DNA of 24,425 bases from UBA1081 sp964613045 (lineage in GTDB: Bacteria > Bacillota > Clostridia > Oscillospirales > Acutalibacteraceae), in NCBI GenBank assembly GCA_964613045.1, contig CAZTFS010000023.1, positions 1 through 24,425 on the forward strand, written 5' to 3'. Under the pieces are notes generated by a model that was not told the DNA's origin, made no database searches, and saw only the letters and a program-made list of their open reading frames with translations. The position numbers were made by a program, and so were the translations under genes. Positions 8,005 to 15,889 of this stretch are shown here, in pieces. Positions within the stretch are counted from its first letter, which is position 1. Each line of letters begins with the position of its first letter.

Positions 8005-8033
8005 ATCATAACATGTTTTTAATAAATTTTCAA
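8005..8033 (-). promoter_or_regulatory. Sigma-A-type promoter of the RNA methyltransferase gene
   Basis: On the minus strand: -35 TTGAAA (8028-8033), 17-base spacer, -10 TATGAT (8005-8010). It predicts initiation near 7998 and a leader of about 28 bases to the ATG at 7970. Confidence 0.75.
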
Positions 8034-8046
8034 TTATCAATTGAAA
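8028..8046. promoter_or_regulatory. 19-bp perfect inverted repeat holding both divergent -35 boxes
   Basis: Eight-base arms (8028-8035 and 8039-8046) are exact inverted complements around a 3-base centre. Each arm's outer end is the TTGAAA -35 box of one of the two divergent promoters. It is a candidate shared operator, or simply a compact back-to-back promoter. Confidence 0.7.
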
Positions 8047-8069
8047 AAAATAACTCTTTATGTTACAAT
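8041..8069 (+). promoter_or_regulatory. Sigma-A-type promoter of the lacZ operon
   Basis: -35 TTGAAA (8041-8046), 17-base spacer, -10 TACAAT (8064-8069). Initiation would be near 8076, giving a leader of about 60 bases before the lacZ ATG. The leader holds GGAAAACGTTAAAC (8105-8118), whose AACGTT centre loosely recalls LacI-family operators, and two TTACGG copies (8101 and 8121); I give these little weight. Confidence 0.75.
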
Positions 8070-8136
8070 AATTTTTAAAGTGAGATATTTTCACTGTTTA
8101 TTACGGAAAACGTTAAACTGTTACGGAGGTTCAGTT

Positions 8137-11100
8137 ATGAAATATACCCTGCAGAAGAAAAACTACAGAAACTTCAAGGTGTTCAGAGATAATATTCTCG
8201 AGCCGAGAGCATACTTTATTCCTTACGGCGAACTTGAAAAGATAAAGAATACAGATATCAGACGTGAAAGATACGATTCTGATATGGTGACATGTCTTTC
8301 GGGCGAATGGGAATTTAAGTTTTATCAGCATTGTGATAAAGTTCCCGATGTGCTTGATACTGCTCATATCAGATTTGACAAGGTAAATGTTCCGTCTACA
8401 TGGCAGAGAACAGGTTATATGGAGCCTGTATACCTTAACTGTCCGTACGAGTTTCAGGTTACACCCCCTGCTGTTCCCGATGATATGACCGCAGGTATCT
8501 ACAGAAAGAAATTTCTGATTGAAGATATGGGTAAGAATTATGTTCTTACCTTCCTTGGCTATGCAAATAATATCGAGGTCTACGTAAACGGCAGTTATAT
8601 CGGTTATTCCGAAGGCTCACATAATACTGCCGAATTTGATATTACCGAAAAGCTCACCGAGGGCGAGAATGAGCTTATCGTTCTTATGCACAGATGGTGT
8701 AACGGCACATATCTTGAGTGTCAGGATATGTTCCGTGAGACAGGTATATTCAGAGATGTTCTTCTTACCGCTTATGACAAGTCCTATATTTATGACTACG
8801 CAGTATCCTCCGTTAAGAACGGTGACATGTATGACATGACATGCGACGTTGAAGTTCCTTGCTATGAAGAGGGCTGTACAGTCGGCGTAGCACTTTTTGA
8901 CGGTGAAAGGGAAGTTGCATGTAAGGAGCAGAAGGCTTCTCAGAAAATGACATTTAAGTTTGATTCTCTTTCTGTTACCGAGTGGAATGCCGAAATTCCT
9001 TATCTTTACACACTTTACGTAACTCTTTACAAAGACGGTAAAGAGGTTATGTCCCTGCGTAATTTCACAGGTTTCAAGACTGTTGAGATAGTAGGCAATG
9101 TTTTCTTATTCAACGGTAAAAAAATAAAGTTCAAGGGAGTAAATCATCATGATTCCATGCCCAAGACAGGCTATGTAATGACTCATGAGGAGCTTGAAGC
9201 TGATATCAGCCTTATGAAGTCTCTTAATATCAACGCTGTGAGAACTTCTCACTATCCTCCCGATCCTTTCCTTATTTCTCTTTGCGATATTTACGGTCTT
9301 TATGTGGTTGATGAAGCCGATATTGAAACACACGGTGCATGGGAAGTCTGCAACGGTGACGGAAACGGCATCAGTAACGACCTTAAATGGCATCATCATT
9401 ATGTGGACAGAGTAATGAGAATGTATAAGCGTGACAGAAGCCACACATCAATTGCAATGTGGTCGCTGGGTAACGAAGCAGGCGGCTACAAGTGTCAGGA
9501 TAAGTGCTATGAATACCTGAAGGCACAGGGAACTCCCATACCCGTTCATTATGAGGGGGTTGTCCGTACAAAGAGAGTCGCTTACGATGTTGTATCCGAA
9601 ATGTATACTCATCAGGATAACGTAAAGCAGATAGGCGAGGGCAGATATAAATGTGAAGGCAGATATGAAGGCAAGCGTGTCGGCAGTGTGAAGGCGATAT
9701 CAAAGCACTATGCTGAAAAGCCGTTCTTCCTTTGCGAATATGCACATGCAATGGGTGTCGGTCCCGGTGCGGTTGAAGAATACTGGGAGCTTATATATAA
9801 ACATGATAACCTTATGGGCGGTTGCGTCTGGGAATGGTGCGATCATGCCGTATATCACGCTGAGGGAGATAAAAAGTATCCCTTCAGATACACCTACGGC
9901 GGTGATCATAAGGAAAAACGCCATGACGGTAACTTCTGCGTTGACGGTCTTGTCTATCCCGACAGAAGACTCCATACAGGTGCACTTCAGATGAAGGAGA
10001 TTTACCGTCCTGTTATTGCTAAGCATGTTGACGGAAATATTTTCACTTTTACAAACACAAACAGATTCAGGGCTTCAGCATACCTTTCATTCAAGTGGAT
10101 TCTTGAGCAGAACGGCGTTTGCTGTGACAGCGGTGAACTCAGTCTTGACATTGCTCCCGAAGAGACAATAACTGTTGAAGTTCCGTTTAAGAATATCGAT
10201 GCGGATAATGACTACATGATTACATTTATCTGTAACGACGGTGAAAATGAAGTTTCAAGAGATCAGATAGTTCTTAATGATGTATCTGTCACTTATGAGC
10301 TTGCAAAAAAAGGTAAGATATGTGTTGAAGCAGACGGATTCAAGGTCAAGGTTAAGTTTATTGACGGCGAAGCAGTATTTTCATCTGAAAACGGCAATCT
10401 TATCTCATACGTAAAGAACGGCAAGGAATTTATCTGTCAGAAGCCGGCTTGCGGCACAAAGGGCTTTGTTCCCAATGTATTCAGAGTACCTCTTGATAAC
10501 GACAGACCTCTTAAGGATAAATGGAGCGGGATGAAGCTTGATAACGTAACAGTTGTTCCCGATGCATTTGATGTATGTATTGACGGTGCATCTGCATCTG
10601 TTATGTCCGTTTATAACATCAAGGGCGGTAAGAAAGACCTGTTTGAATGCATGGTCGATTATGTGATCTCTCCCATAGGTGAAATGAAGGTAAGAGCTGT
10701 TCTCAATAAAGTCATTGACGAGGTTGTGGATCTTCCCAGATTCGGTATGACCGTCGAGCTTGCTCCCGAGTTCAGAAATGTTGAGTATTACGGCAGAGGT
10801 CCCGTGGAAAATCTTCCCGATTTTAAGATACAGGCTCCCATCGGTATATATAAATCCAAGGTCAAGAATATGAACGAGCCGTACATCTATCCTCAGGATA
10901 ACGGTGAGCACTGTAATGTAAAATGGCTCAAGGTTTATGACGGTACGGGACATTATTTCAATGTTTATGCAGAGGAAAGATTTGCATTCAACATTCATAA
11001 TTATACTCAGCAGGCTCTTTATGCGGCAAAGCATCAGGAGCAGATAGAATATTCGGATTCAACAGTTCTTACTGTTGACGGATATATAAGAGGTGCAGGT

Positions 11101-11190
11101 ACGGGCAGTTGCGGTCCTATCACACTTGACAGCTATAAGCTTGATGAAGACAGCATGCTTATTTACGAATTTACCGTTGTTACGGAGTGA
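8137..11190 (+). CDS. lacZ: Beta-galactosidase, GH2 LacZ type
   Basis: This cytoplasmic retaining enzyme hydrolyses terminal beta-galactosides such as lactose. The 1017 residues match the E. coli LacZ length (1023) and domain order. The jelly-roll sugar-binding domain includes PSTWQRTGYMEPVYLN (86-101). An immunoglobulin-like domain and the TIM barrel follow. The acid/base is E447 in SLGNEAGG, the nucleophile E534 in FFLCEYAHAMG, and MGGCVWEW lies at 560-567. A C-terminal small-chain domain follows. No signal peptide is present. The ATG at 8137 has a strong SD (GGAGG, 7 bases away). The frame stays open upstream to 8041, but that stretch is promoter. It is first in an operon with the GNAT-GH78 gene, five bases downstream. 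Substrates beyond simple beta-galactosides (for example arabinogalactan fragments) are possible. Confidence 0.96.
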   Translation: MKYTLQKKNYRNFKVFRDNILEPRAYFIPYGELEKIKNTDIRRERYDSDMVTCLSGEWEFKFYQHCDKVPDVLDTAHIRFDKVNVPSTWQRTGYMEPVYLNCPYEFQVTPPAVPDDMTAGIYRKKFLIEDMGKNYVLTFLGYANNIEVYVNGSYIGYSEGSHNTAEFDITEKLTEGENELIVLMHRWCNGTYLECQDMFRETGIFRDVLLTAYDKSYIYDYAVSSVKNGDMYDMTCDVEVPCYEEGCTVGVALFDGEREVACKEQKASQKMTFKFDSLSVTEWNAEIPYLYTLYVTLYKDGKEVMSLRNFTGFKTVEIVGNVFLFNGKKIKFKGVNHHDSMPKTGYVMTHEELEADISLMKSLNINAVRTSHYPPDPFLISLCDIYGLYVVDEADIETHGAWEVCNGDGNGISNDLKWHHHYVDRVMRMYKRDRSHTSIAMWSLGNEAGGYKCQDKCYEYLKAQGTPIPVHYEGVVRTKRVAYDVVSEMYTHQDNVKQIGEGRYKCEGRYEGKRVGSVKAISKHYAEKPFFLCEYAHAMGVGPGAVEEYWELIYKHDNLMGGCVWEWCDHAVYHAEGDKKYPFRYTYGGDHKEKRHDGNFCVDGLVYPDRRLHTGALQMKEIYRPVIAKHVDGNIFTFTNTNRFRASAYLSFKWILEQNGVCCDSGELSLDIAPEETITVEVPFKNIDADNDYMITFICNDGENEVSRDQIVLNDVSVTYELAKKGKICVEADGFKVKVKFIDGEAVFSSENGNLISYVKNGKEFICQKPACGTKGFVPNVFRVPLDNDRPLKDKWSGMKLDNVTVVPDAFDVCIDGASASVMSVYNIKGGKKDLFECMVDYVISPIGEMKVRAVLNKVIDEVVDLPRFGMTVELAPEFRNVEYYGRGPVENLPDFKIQAPIGIYKSKVKNMNEPYIYPQDNGEHCNVKWLKVYDGTGHYFNVYAEERFAFNIHNYTQQALYAAKHQEQIEYSDSTVLTVDGYIRGAGTGSCGPITLDSYKLDEDSMLIYEFTVVTE

Positions 11191-11195
11191 TAAAT

Positions 11196-13748
11196 ATGTC
11201 AGAGATCAGACTTGTCAAAAGTGAAGAAGTCAGAGAATTGAGAAAAACTGTCTTTGTTGAAGAACAGGGCTATCCCGAGATCAAATTGTTTGATGAACAC
11301 GAAGAAACAGCCGGTTTTCTTGCTCTTGAAGATGAGGGAAGACCGGTGGGCTGCGGCCGATTCTATAAGGAAGCAGAAGATGTGTTTCATATTGATAATA
11401 TTGCATTCTCAAAGGAAATGAGGGGTAAGGGCAAGGGTAAGGAGCTTGTGCTTGCCCTTGTTGAGGAATGCAAAAAGAACGGAGCTGAAAAAGTTACCGT
11501 CAATGCTCAGAGCTATGCTGTGGGCTTTTATGAAAAATGCGGTTTTGCCGTTTCAGGCTGTGAATTTACCGACGAAAACCGCAAAAACGTGCCAATGGTA
11601 ACATCATTTGAGTTTGATAACTGCAAATACCTTGAGACCGAAAAGGGCACTGCTGCGTATTTTGTGCGGAAGACATTTGATATGACCGATGCTCAGTCCG
11701 TTCTTGTCAGGATAAACGCAATGGGCTTTGCAGAGCCGTATTTTAACGGCAGAAAGCTCACGGAGGAAATGTTTATCCCTGCATGGACAAACTATGAAAA
11801 ACGTGATCTGTCACAGGCATCGTATCCTATTTTTGATACCATGACTCAGAGAAGATATTATCTTGAGTATGATGTAACAGATATGTTTGTCAGCGGCAGA
11901 AATGTTCTTGCTCTGCATGTGGGGAACGGCTGGTACGGTCAGTATGAAAATCCCGCAGAGGGTATGCCCAAATGGGGCGAACCCAAGGTTATTTTCAAGA
12001 TAATCATTAAAATGAAGGACGGCAGTATCTCAGAGATATGCTCTGACAATACGGCTGTCTGCAAAAAAAGCTATATCAAGCGTACAAGCATTTACATAAA
12101 TGAAACGATCGACGGCAGGGAATACGATGAAAATGTTTTCTGTGCCGATTATGATGACAGCGACTGGCTTGCATTAAGCGAAGTGCAGGTGGAATCCGCA
12201 GTTATGGCATTGCAGGATTTCAGCGGTGACAGAATTGATTACAGTATTGAGCCTGAACTCATTATGAATGATGAAAGAGGCAAGCTTTATGATCTTTGTG
12301 CCGATGCTTCGGGCTTGTGGGTGATCAGATTCAACGACGATGCAAAGCCCGGTGACGAAGCAACCGTCACATTTTCCGAGAGGATCGACGAAAACGGCGA
12401 GTTTCTTCTCCGTCATACAGGCGGCGAATGGAGAAAACAGCAGGATAAGTATATCTGCGGTGAAAAAATGCGTGAATTCAGACCTGTTTTTACATGGCGT
12501 GCAGGCAGATATATACGTGTCGAGGGAAATGCACGGTTGGTAAGATTTGATGTTGTGTATTCACCCGTTCCCGTTACTGCCGAGCTGAAAACGGAAAACG
12601 AAGTTCTTGCATGGTTTTTTGATGCTTATTGCAAGACTCAGAATTGCAATATCCACGGTATGATACCTTCTGACTGTCCTCACAGAGAAAGACTCGGTTA
12701 CACGGGTGACGGACAGCTTTGTTCAGGTGCAGGCATGACCATTTTCGATTCCGAAAAGATGTACAGAAAATGGATGGACGATATTGCCGACTGTCAGGAT
12801 ATATATAACGGGCATGTTCAGCATACCGCACCCATGTACGGCGGCGGAGGCGGTCCCGGAGGCTGGGGCGGTGCAATGGTCATCGTGCCCTGGACTTTCT
12901 ATAAAAAATTCGGTGACGTTTCGGTTCTTGAAAAATATTATTCAAGAATGATGAAGTATCTTGATTACATGAAATCAAGATGCGATGATAATATTGTTGT
13001 CCGGGAGGAAAAAGACGGCTGGTGCTTAGGCGATTGGTGTACTTTGGGCAATGATATAAAGATACCCAATGAATATGTAAATACCTACTTCTATCTCAAG
13101 TGCATCGATATGACAATGAGATCCGCAGAGATACTCGGCAGAACAGAAGATGCAAAATATCTTGAAGATGAGTTTTTCACAGTTTCAAATTCATTTATTG
13201 AGAAATTCTTTGATGAAGAAACAGGTTCATTCTGTGACGGAATACAGGGTGCGGATGCATTTGCACTTGATTTAGGTTTCGGCGATGAACGCACCGAAGA
13301 AAACCTCGTTAAGCATTATACCGAACTCGGTCATCTTGATACAGGTATTTTCGGTACGGATATTGTTGTCCGTGTGCTTTTTGAAAGGGGCTACGGCTCA
13401 CTTGCGTGGCTTATGATGACAAACGAAGAGGAAAACTCCTTCGGTTATATGAGAAAACACGGTGCTGTTACTATCTGGGAAAACTGGGACGGCTGTGATT
13501 CGTTGTCGCATCCCATGTTCGGTGCCGTCAGCGAGTATATATTTACATATATTCTCGGCATAAAGCAGGTCGAGGGTACATACGGCTGGGAAAAAGTCCG
13601 TATTGATCCTGCGGATATCCCTGAGTCGGGTGATATCTCGGGAAGTATTATGACACCAAAGGGTAAGATCAGTGTATGGATAACATACTGTGATTCGGTA
13701 AGATGTGTTAAATTCTCAATACCCGACGGTATTGAACTGTGTGACTGA
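11196..13748 (+). CDS. GNAT acetyltransferase fused to GH78 alpha-L-rhamnosidase-like enzyme
   Basis: One unbroken 850-residue frame holds two enzymes. Residues 1-140 form a GNAT N-acetyltransferase, with acetyl-CoA loop R76GKGKG81, then NAQSYAVGFYEKCGF (103-117). Residues 155-850 form a GH78 alpha-L-rhamnosidase-like enzyme: two beta-sandwich regions, then the (alpha/alpha)6 barrel with DCPHRERLGYTGD (D493, general acid E498, D505) and a probable base E762 in TIWENW. Spacing of the DxxxxE and D residues agrees with characterised GH78 enzymes. A glycine-rich stretch (549-559, ending GGWGGA) replaces the commoner W-x-D-A pattern. No signal peptide is seen, so both activities are cytoplasmic. 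The ATG at 11196 follows GGAG by 8 bases, five bases past the lacZ stop. GH78 could also accept other sugars; the acetyl acceptor is unknown. Confidence 0.9.
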   Translation: MSEIRLVKSEEVRELRKTVFVEEQGYPEIKLFDEHEETAGFLALEDEGRPVGCGRFYKEAEDVFHIDNIAFSKEMRGKGKGKELVLALVEECKKNGAEKVTVNAQSYAVGFYEKCGFAVSGCEFTDENRKNVPMVTSFEFDNCKYLETEKGTAAYFVRKTFDMTDAQSVLVRINAMGFAEPYFNGRKLTEEMFIPAWTNYEKRDLSQASYPIFDTMTQRRYYLEYDVTDMFVSGRNVLALHVGNGWYGQYENPAEGMPKWGEPKVIFKIIIKMKDGSISEICSDNTAVCKKSYIKRTSIYINETIDGREYDENVFCADYDDSDWLALSEVQVESAVMALQDFSGDRIDYSIEPELIMNDERGKLYDLCADASGLWVIRFNDDAKPGDEATVTFSERIDENGEFLLRHTGGEWRKQQDKYICGEKMREFRPVFTWRAGRYIRVEGNARLVRFDVVYSPVPVTAELKTENEVLAWFFDAYCKTQNCNIHGMIPSDCPHRERLGYTGDGQLCSGAGMTIFDSEKMYRKWMDDIADCQDIYNGHVQHTAPMYGGGGGPGGWGGAMVIVPWTFYKKFGDVSVLEKYYSRMMKYLDYMKSRCDDNIVVREEKDGWCLGDWCTLGNDIKIPNEYVNTYFYLKCIDMTMRSAEILGRTEDAKYLEDEFFTVSNSFIEKFFDEETGSFCDGIQGADAFALDLGFGDERTEENLVKHYTELGHLDTGIFGTDIVVRVLFERGYGSLAWLMMTNEEENSFGYMRKHGAVTIWENWDGCDSLSHPMFGAVSEYIFTYILGIKQVEGTYGWEKVRIDPADIPESGDISGSIMTPKGKISVWITYCDSVRCVKFSIPDGIELCD

Positions 13749-13760
13749 TATTTATATAAT
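13732..13760 (+). promoter_or_regulatory. Possible internal promoter at the end of the GH78 gene
   Basis: TTGAAC (13732-13737), 17-base spacer and a perfect TATAAT (13755-13760). The -35 lies in the last codons of the GH78 gene and the -10 after its stop. Initiation near 13767 would leave only about 12 bases before the next ATG (13779), putting the SD at the very 5' end, so activity is uncertain. Confidence 0.45.
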
Positions 13761-13778
13761 TTTGCGAGGAATTAAAAA

Positions 13779-14288
13779 ATGGGAAGAATGAAAGATTATC
13801 AGATATTCAAGTGTCCGTTCTGCTCCTGTGAATATTATGACAGAACTGCAAGGAAAGGCAAAAAAGTCGGCGATCCGATGATAATGTGTCCTCAATGCTC
13901 AAAAAAGTCTTACAGGAAAACAATTTTTGAGCCTGCACTTATCAGCGGAAAAAGATATTTTGATATATATTTTTCTTCTCTTTACGGTAATCTGCGGATA
14001 GGACTTATCCTTATCTATGCCCTTTTCCTCTTTATCATTCTGATGAAGCGTGAATTGATTCTCGGTGTGTGCCTTGCGGGCATTGCAGTGGTGCTTTATG
14101 CGGCATACGAGCTTATCAGAATTTTTCACAGAAATTCATTTCTCAGATCCGATGCCTATGAAAAGGAAATAGCTTATTCATTACAGCGACTTTCCGATAT
14201 GTCATACGCAAAAATGGTTATCAGAAGCCAGGGGATTGACGAAACGAGTGTATATTATTATGAACTTCACAGCGGTGATAACAACTGA
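13779..14288 (+). CDS. Small membrane protein with N-terminal zinc ribbon, function unknown
   Basis: I do not recognise a named family. The 169-residue protein starts with a probable zinc ribbon: C12-PF-C15 (plus C17) and C37-PQ-C40, in a context like the metal-binding knuckles of many small bacterial proteins. Two hydrophobic segments follow (about 72-89 and 92-111), so the ribbon and the polar C-terminal tail probably face the same side, likely the cytoplasm. No enzyme motif is visible. The SD (GAGGA) is 8 bases before the ATG. It ends 14 bases before the DUF2207-type gene. The pair is probably co-expressed and may work together at the membrane, which is inference from position only. A perfect -10 box upstream suggests the pair may be transcribed apart from lacZ. 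Confidence 0.75.
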   Translation: MGRMKDYQIFKCPFCSCEYYDRTARKGKKVGDPMIMCPQCSKKSYRKTIFEPALISGKRYFDIYFSSLYGNLRIGLILIYALFLFIILMKRELILGVCLAGIAVVLYAAYELIRIFHRNSFLRSDAYEKEIAYSLQRLSDMSYAKMVIRSQGIDETSVYYYELHSGDNN

Positions 14289-14302
14289 AAGGATATGATT
14301 TT

Positions 14303-15811
14303 ATGAAAAGATTTGTTGCAACTGTCTTTACGGTCATAATGCTTCTTGTGTCTGTTCTGTCAGTAAATGTTTCTGCGGCAGCAGAGCTTGCTATAGCAAA
14401 TGCTCATTTTGATGCAGTTATTAATGCAGACGGAACGGTCAGCGTAACAGAAACATGGAATGTTGAATATTCAGGCACAGGCGATGGTTTTACAAGATGG
14501 ATCGATCTTTACGACAGTAAGAATCAGAATGAGATGACTGCACTTGAAAAGTTTGATACTGTTACTGATATCGCAGTCAAAATCAACGGTGAAGCTATTC
14601 CCGAAGCAAAAAGCGGTGCCAATACATACCGTTACGGTGAATCGTCCGACGGCAGAAGTCTTAATATCGTTATAAATTCACCTTCGGCACAGGAAACAAA
14701 GGAATACACTGTTTCTTACACACTCAACGGTGCTGTAAAGAAAAACGGCAATAATGCTGAATTTGCTTATGTTTTTATCGGAAAAACATTTGAGTATGTG
14801 GGCAATAATATTTCTGCAACTGTTTATTTTCCCGAGGGAATCGAATCAGATGATATCCTTTTTGATGAGGAGTCATCAGCTCTTCTGAGCGGAAATACGG
14901 TTGAATATTCTCCCGGTCGTGTATATGATACATTCAGAATTGATGTCAAGTGCGATACCGATGTGTTTGAAGCTGAGGCACTTGTAAAATATTCCGCATT
15001 CAAGGAAGGCTTCAGGAAGGTTTTGAATGTTATTCTCGACATACTTTACTGGTTGTTTATTGCTGCGGTTGTGATAGTTGTTATTATTCTTGCTCTCTTC
15101 AGCGATAAATTGAGAAGATCATCCATTGAAAAGAAAGCTGGAAAAAAGCCTGCTGATGAAAAGGCAGAAATAACTGCCCTCGATTCACAGCTGAGTGCAT
15201 GTGCTGCATATAAGATGCTTGTGCCGTATTCAAGAATTGCACCCAAGTCCACCACAAAGAAGGTCACGGCTCTTTTTGCCATGGCAATTCTTGAGTGTGC
15301 CGAAAAAGGATATATTGTAAATTCTTCAAGCGGTCTTGTAGTCGGAACTCCCTCAGGAGATGCTCCCGAGTACATTCTCAGTGTACTTAATTTCCTTAAA
15401 ACATTCAGTGAAAAAAGCGGTAACAGATATGTTATTGATGCAGAATTTGCCGACAGGGTCAAATCAGAATGTATGACCTCCTATGATGTGATAACCAATT
15501 ATCTCGGTACATTCTATAATCTTATCCCGTCTTCTGACGGCAAGTTCTTTAAAGATGAGAAAAATAAAGAGATGTATGAGAATGCATATATTCTCAAGAG
15601 CCGTATTCACAGCGAGAAGATAAAAACTACTTTCTCTGACTGTATGAGAAAAGTTCTTGCAGGAGAGAAGACAAGCAGTAAAGATATCTTTGCACTTCTG
15701 TTTACATCCGGCTCGGCAAATAAGATATTTGCTGATTCTTCAAACGACGGCGTAGCTGCTCTTTCCCGATCGCTTGCCGCTATGTCTGATGTTTTAATTA
15801 AATCAAAGTAA
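14303..15811 (+). CDS. DUF2207-type predicted membrane protein
   Basis: This 502-residue protein has a signal peptide (about 1-25, ending VSA). An extracellular beta-rich domain follows (about 28-230), with the DUF2207 signature of an INADGTVSVTETWNVEYSG stretch at 40-58 and FTRWIDLYD soon after. One long membrane segment (about 241-266) leads to a basic stop-transfer patch and a cytoplasmic part of about 230 residues. DUF2207 proteins often carry more membrane segments and a Gly-rich tail, so this is a short form. The function is unknown; conserved position and shape suggest a cell-envelope role. The SD AAAGGA is well placed before the ATG. A hairpin just after the stop may mark the end of the transcript. 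I am fairly sure of topology and less so of family name. Confidence 0.8.
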   Translation: MKRFVATVFTVIMLLVSVLSVNVSAAAELAIANAHFDAVINADGTVSVTETWNVEYSGTGDGFTRWIDLYDSKNQNEMTALEKFDTVTDIAVKINGEAIPEAKSGANTYRYGESSDGRSLNIVINSPSAQETKEYTVSYTLNGAVKKNGNNAEFAYVFIGKTFEYVGNNISATVYFPEGIESDDILFDEESSALLSGNTVEYSPGRVYDTFRIDVKCDTDVFEAEALVKYSAFKEGFRKVLNVILDILYWLFIAAVVIVVIILALFSDKLRRSSIEKKAGKKPADEKAEITALDSQLSACAAYKMLVPYSRIAPKSTTKKVTALFAMAILECAEKGYIVNSSSGLVVGTPSGDAPEYILSVLNFLKTFSEKSGNRYVIDAEFADRVKSECMTSYDVITNYLGTFYNLIPSSDGKFFKDEKNKEMYENAYILKSRIHSEKIKTTFSDCMRKVLAGEKTSSKDIFALLFTSGSANKIFADSSNDGVAALSRSLAAMSDVLIKSK

Positions 15812-15816
15812 AGCAA

Positions 15817-15840
15817 AAGCGGTCGGTTTCCCGACCGCTT
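15817..15840. terminator. Strong GC-rich hairpin after the DUF2207-type gene, U-tract poor
   Basis: A perfect 10-bp stem (15817-15826 with 15831-15840) encloses a 4-base loop, six bases after the stop. On the plus strand it is followed by As rather than Ts, so it is an imperfect intrinsic terminator there. On the minus strand it has a GAAA tetraloop and is followed by TTGCTTT. It may act as an mRNA 3'-end stabiliser. Confidence 0.6.
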
Positions 15841-15852
15841 AAAAAATAATTT

Positions 15853-15869
15853 ATCGGGCTGTACCCGAT
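15853..15869 (+). other. Small hairpin in the ftcD leader
   Basis: ATCGGG (15853-15858) pairs with CCCGAT (15864-15869) around a 5-base loop. It ends 10 bases before the SD (AGGTG) of the formimidoyltransferase gene. It could influence mRNA stability or translation; no known riboswitch is recognised. Confidence 0.4.
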
Positions 15870-15889
15870 GGATATTATAGGTGAAAAAT

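Noticed and set aside
8041..8136. In-frame 32-codon extension of lacZ starting at TTG 8041
   Set aside because: The TTG is the -35 box of the operon promoter and the -10 lies inside the extension; a strong SD points to the ATG at 8137.
11187..11195. GTG start for the GNAT-GH78 gene overlapping the lacZ stop
   Set aside because: The GGAG SD overlaps this GTG, whereas it is 8 bases from the ATG at 11196.
11600..11680. Possible assembly frameshift joining a separate GNAT gene to GH78
   Set aside because: The frame is continuous, with no SD plus start codon at the GH78 boundary and no homopolymer run suggesting an indel; kept as a true fusion pending resequencing.
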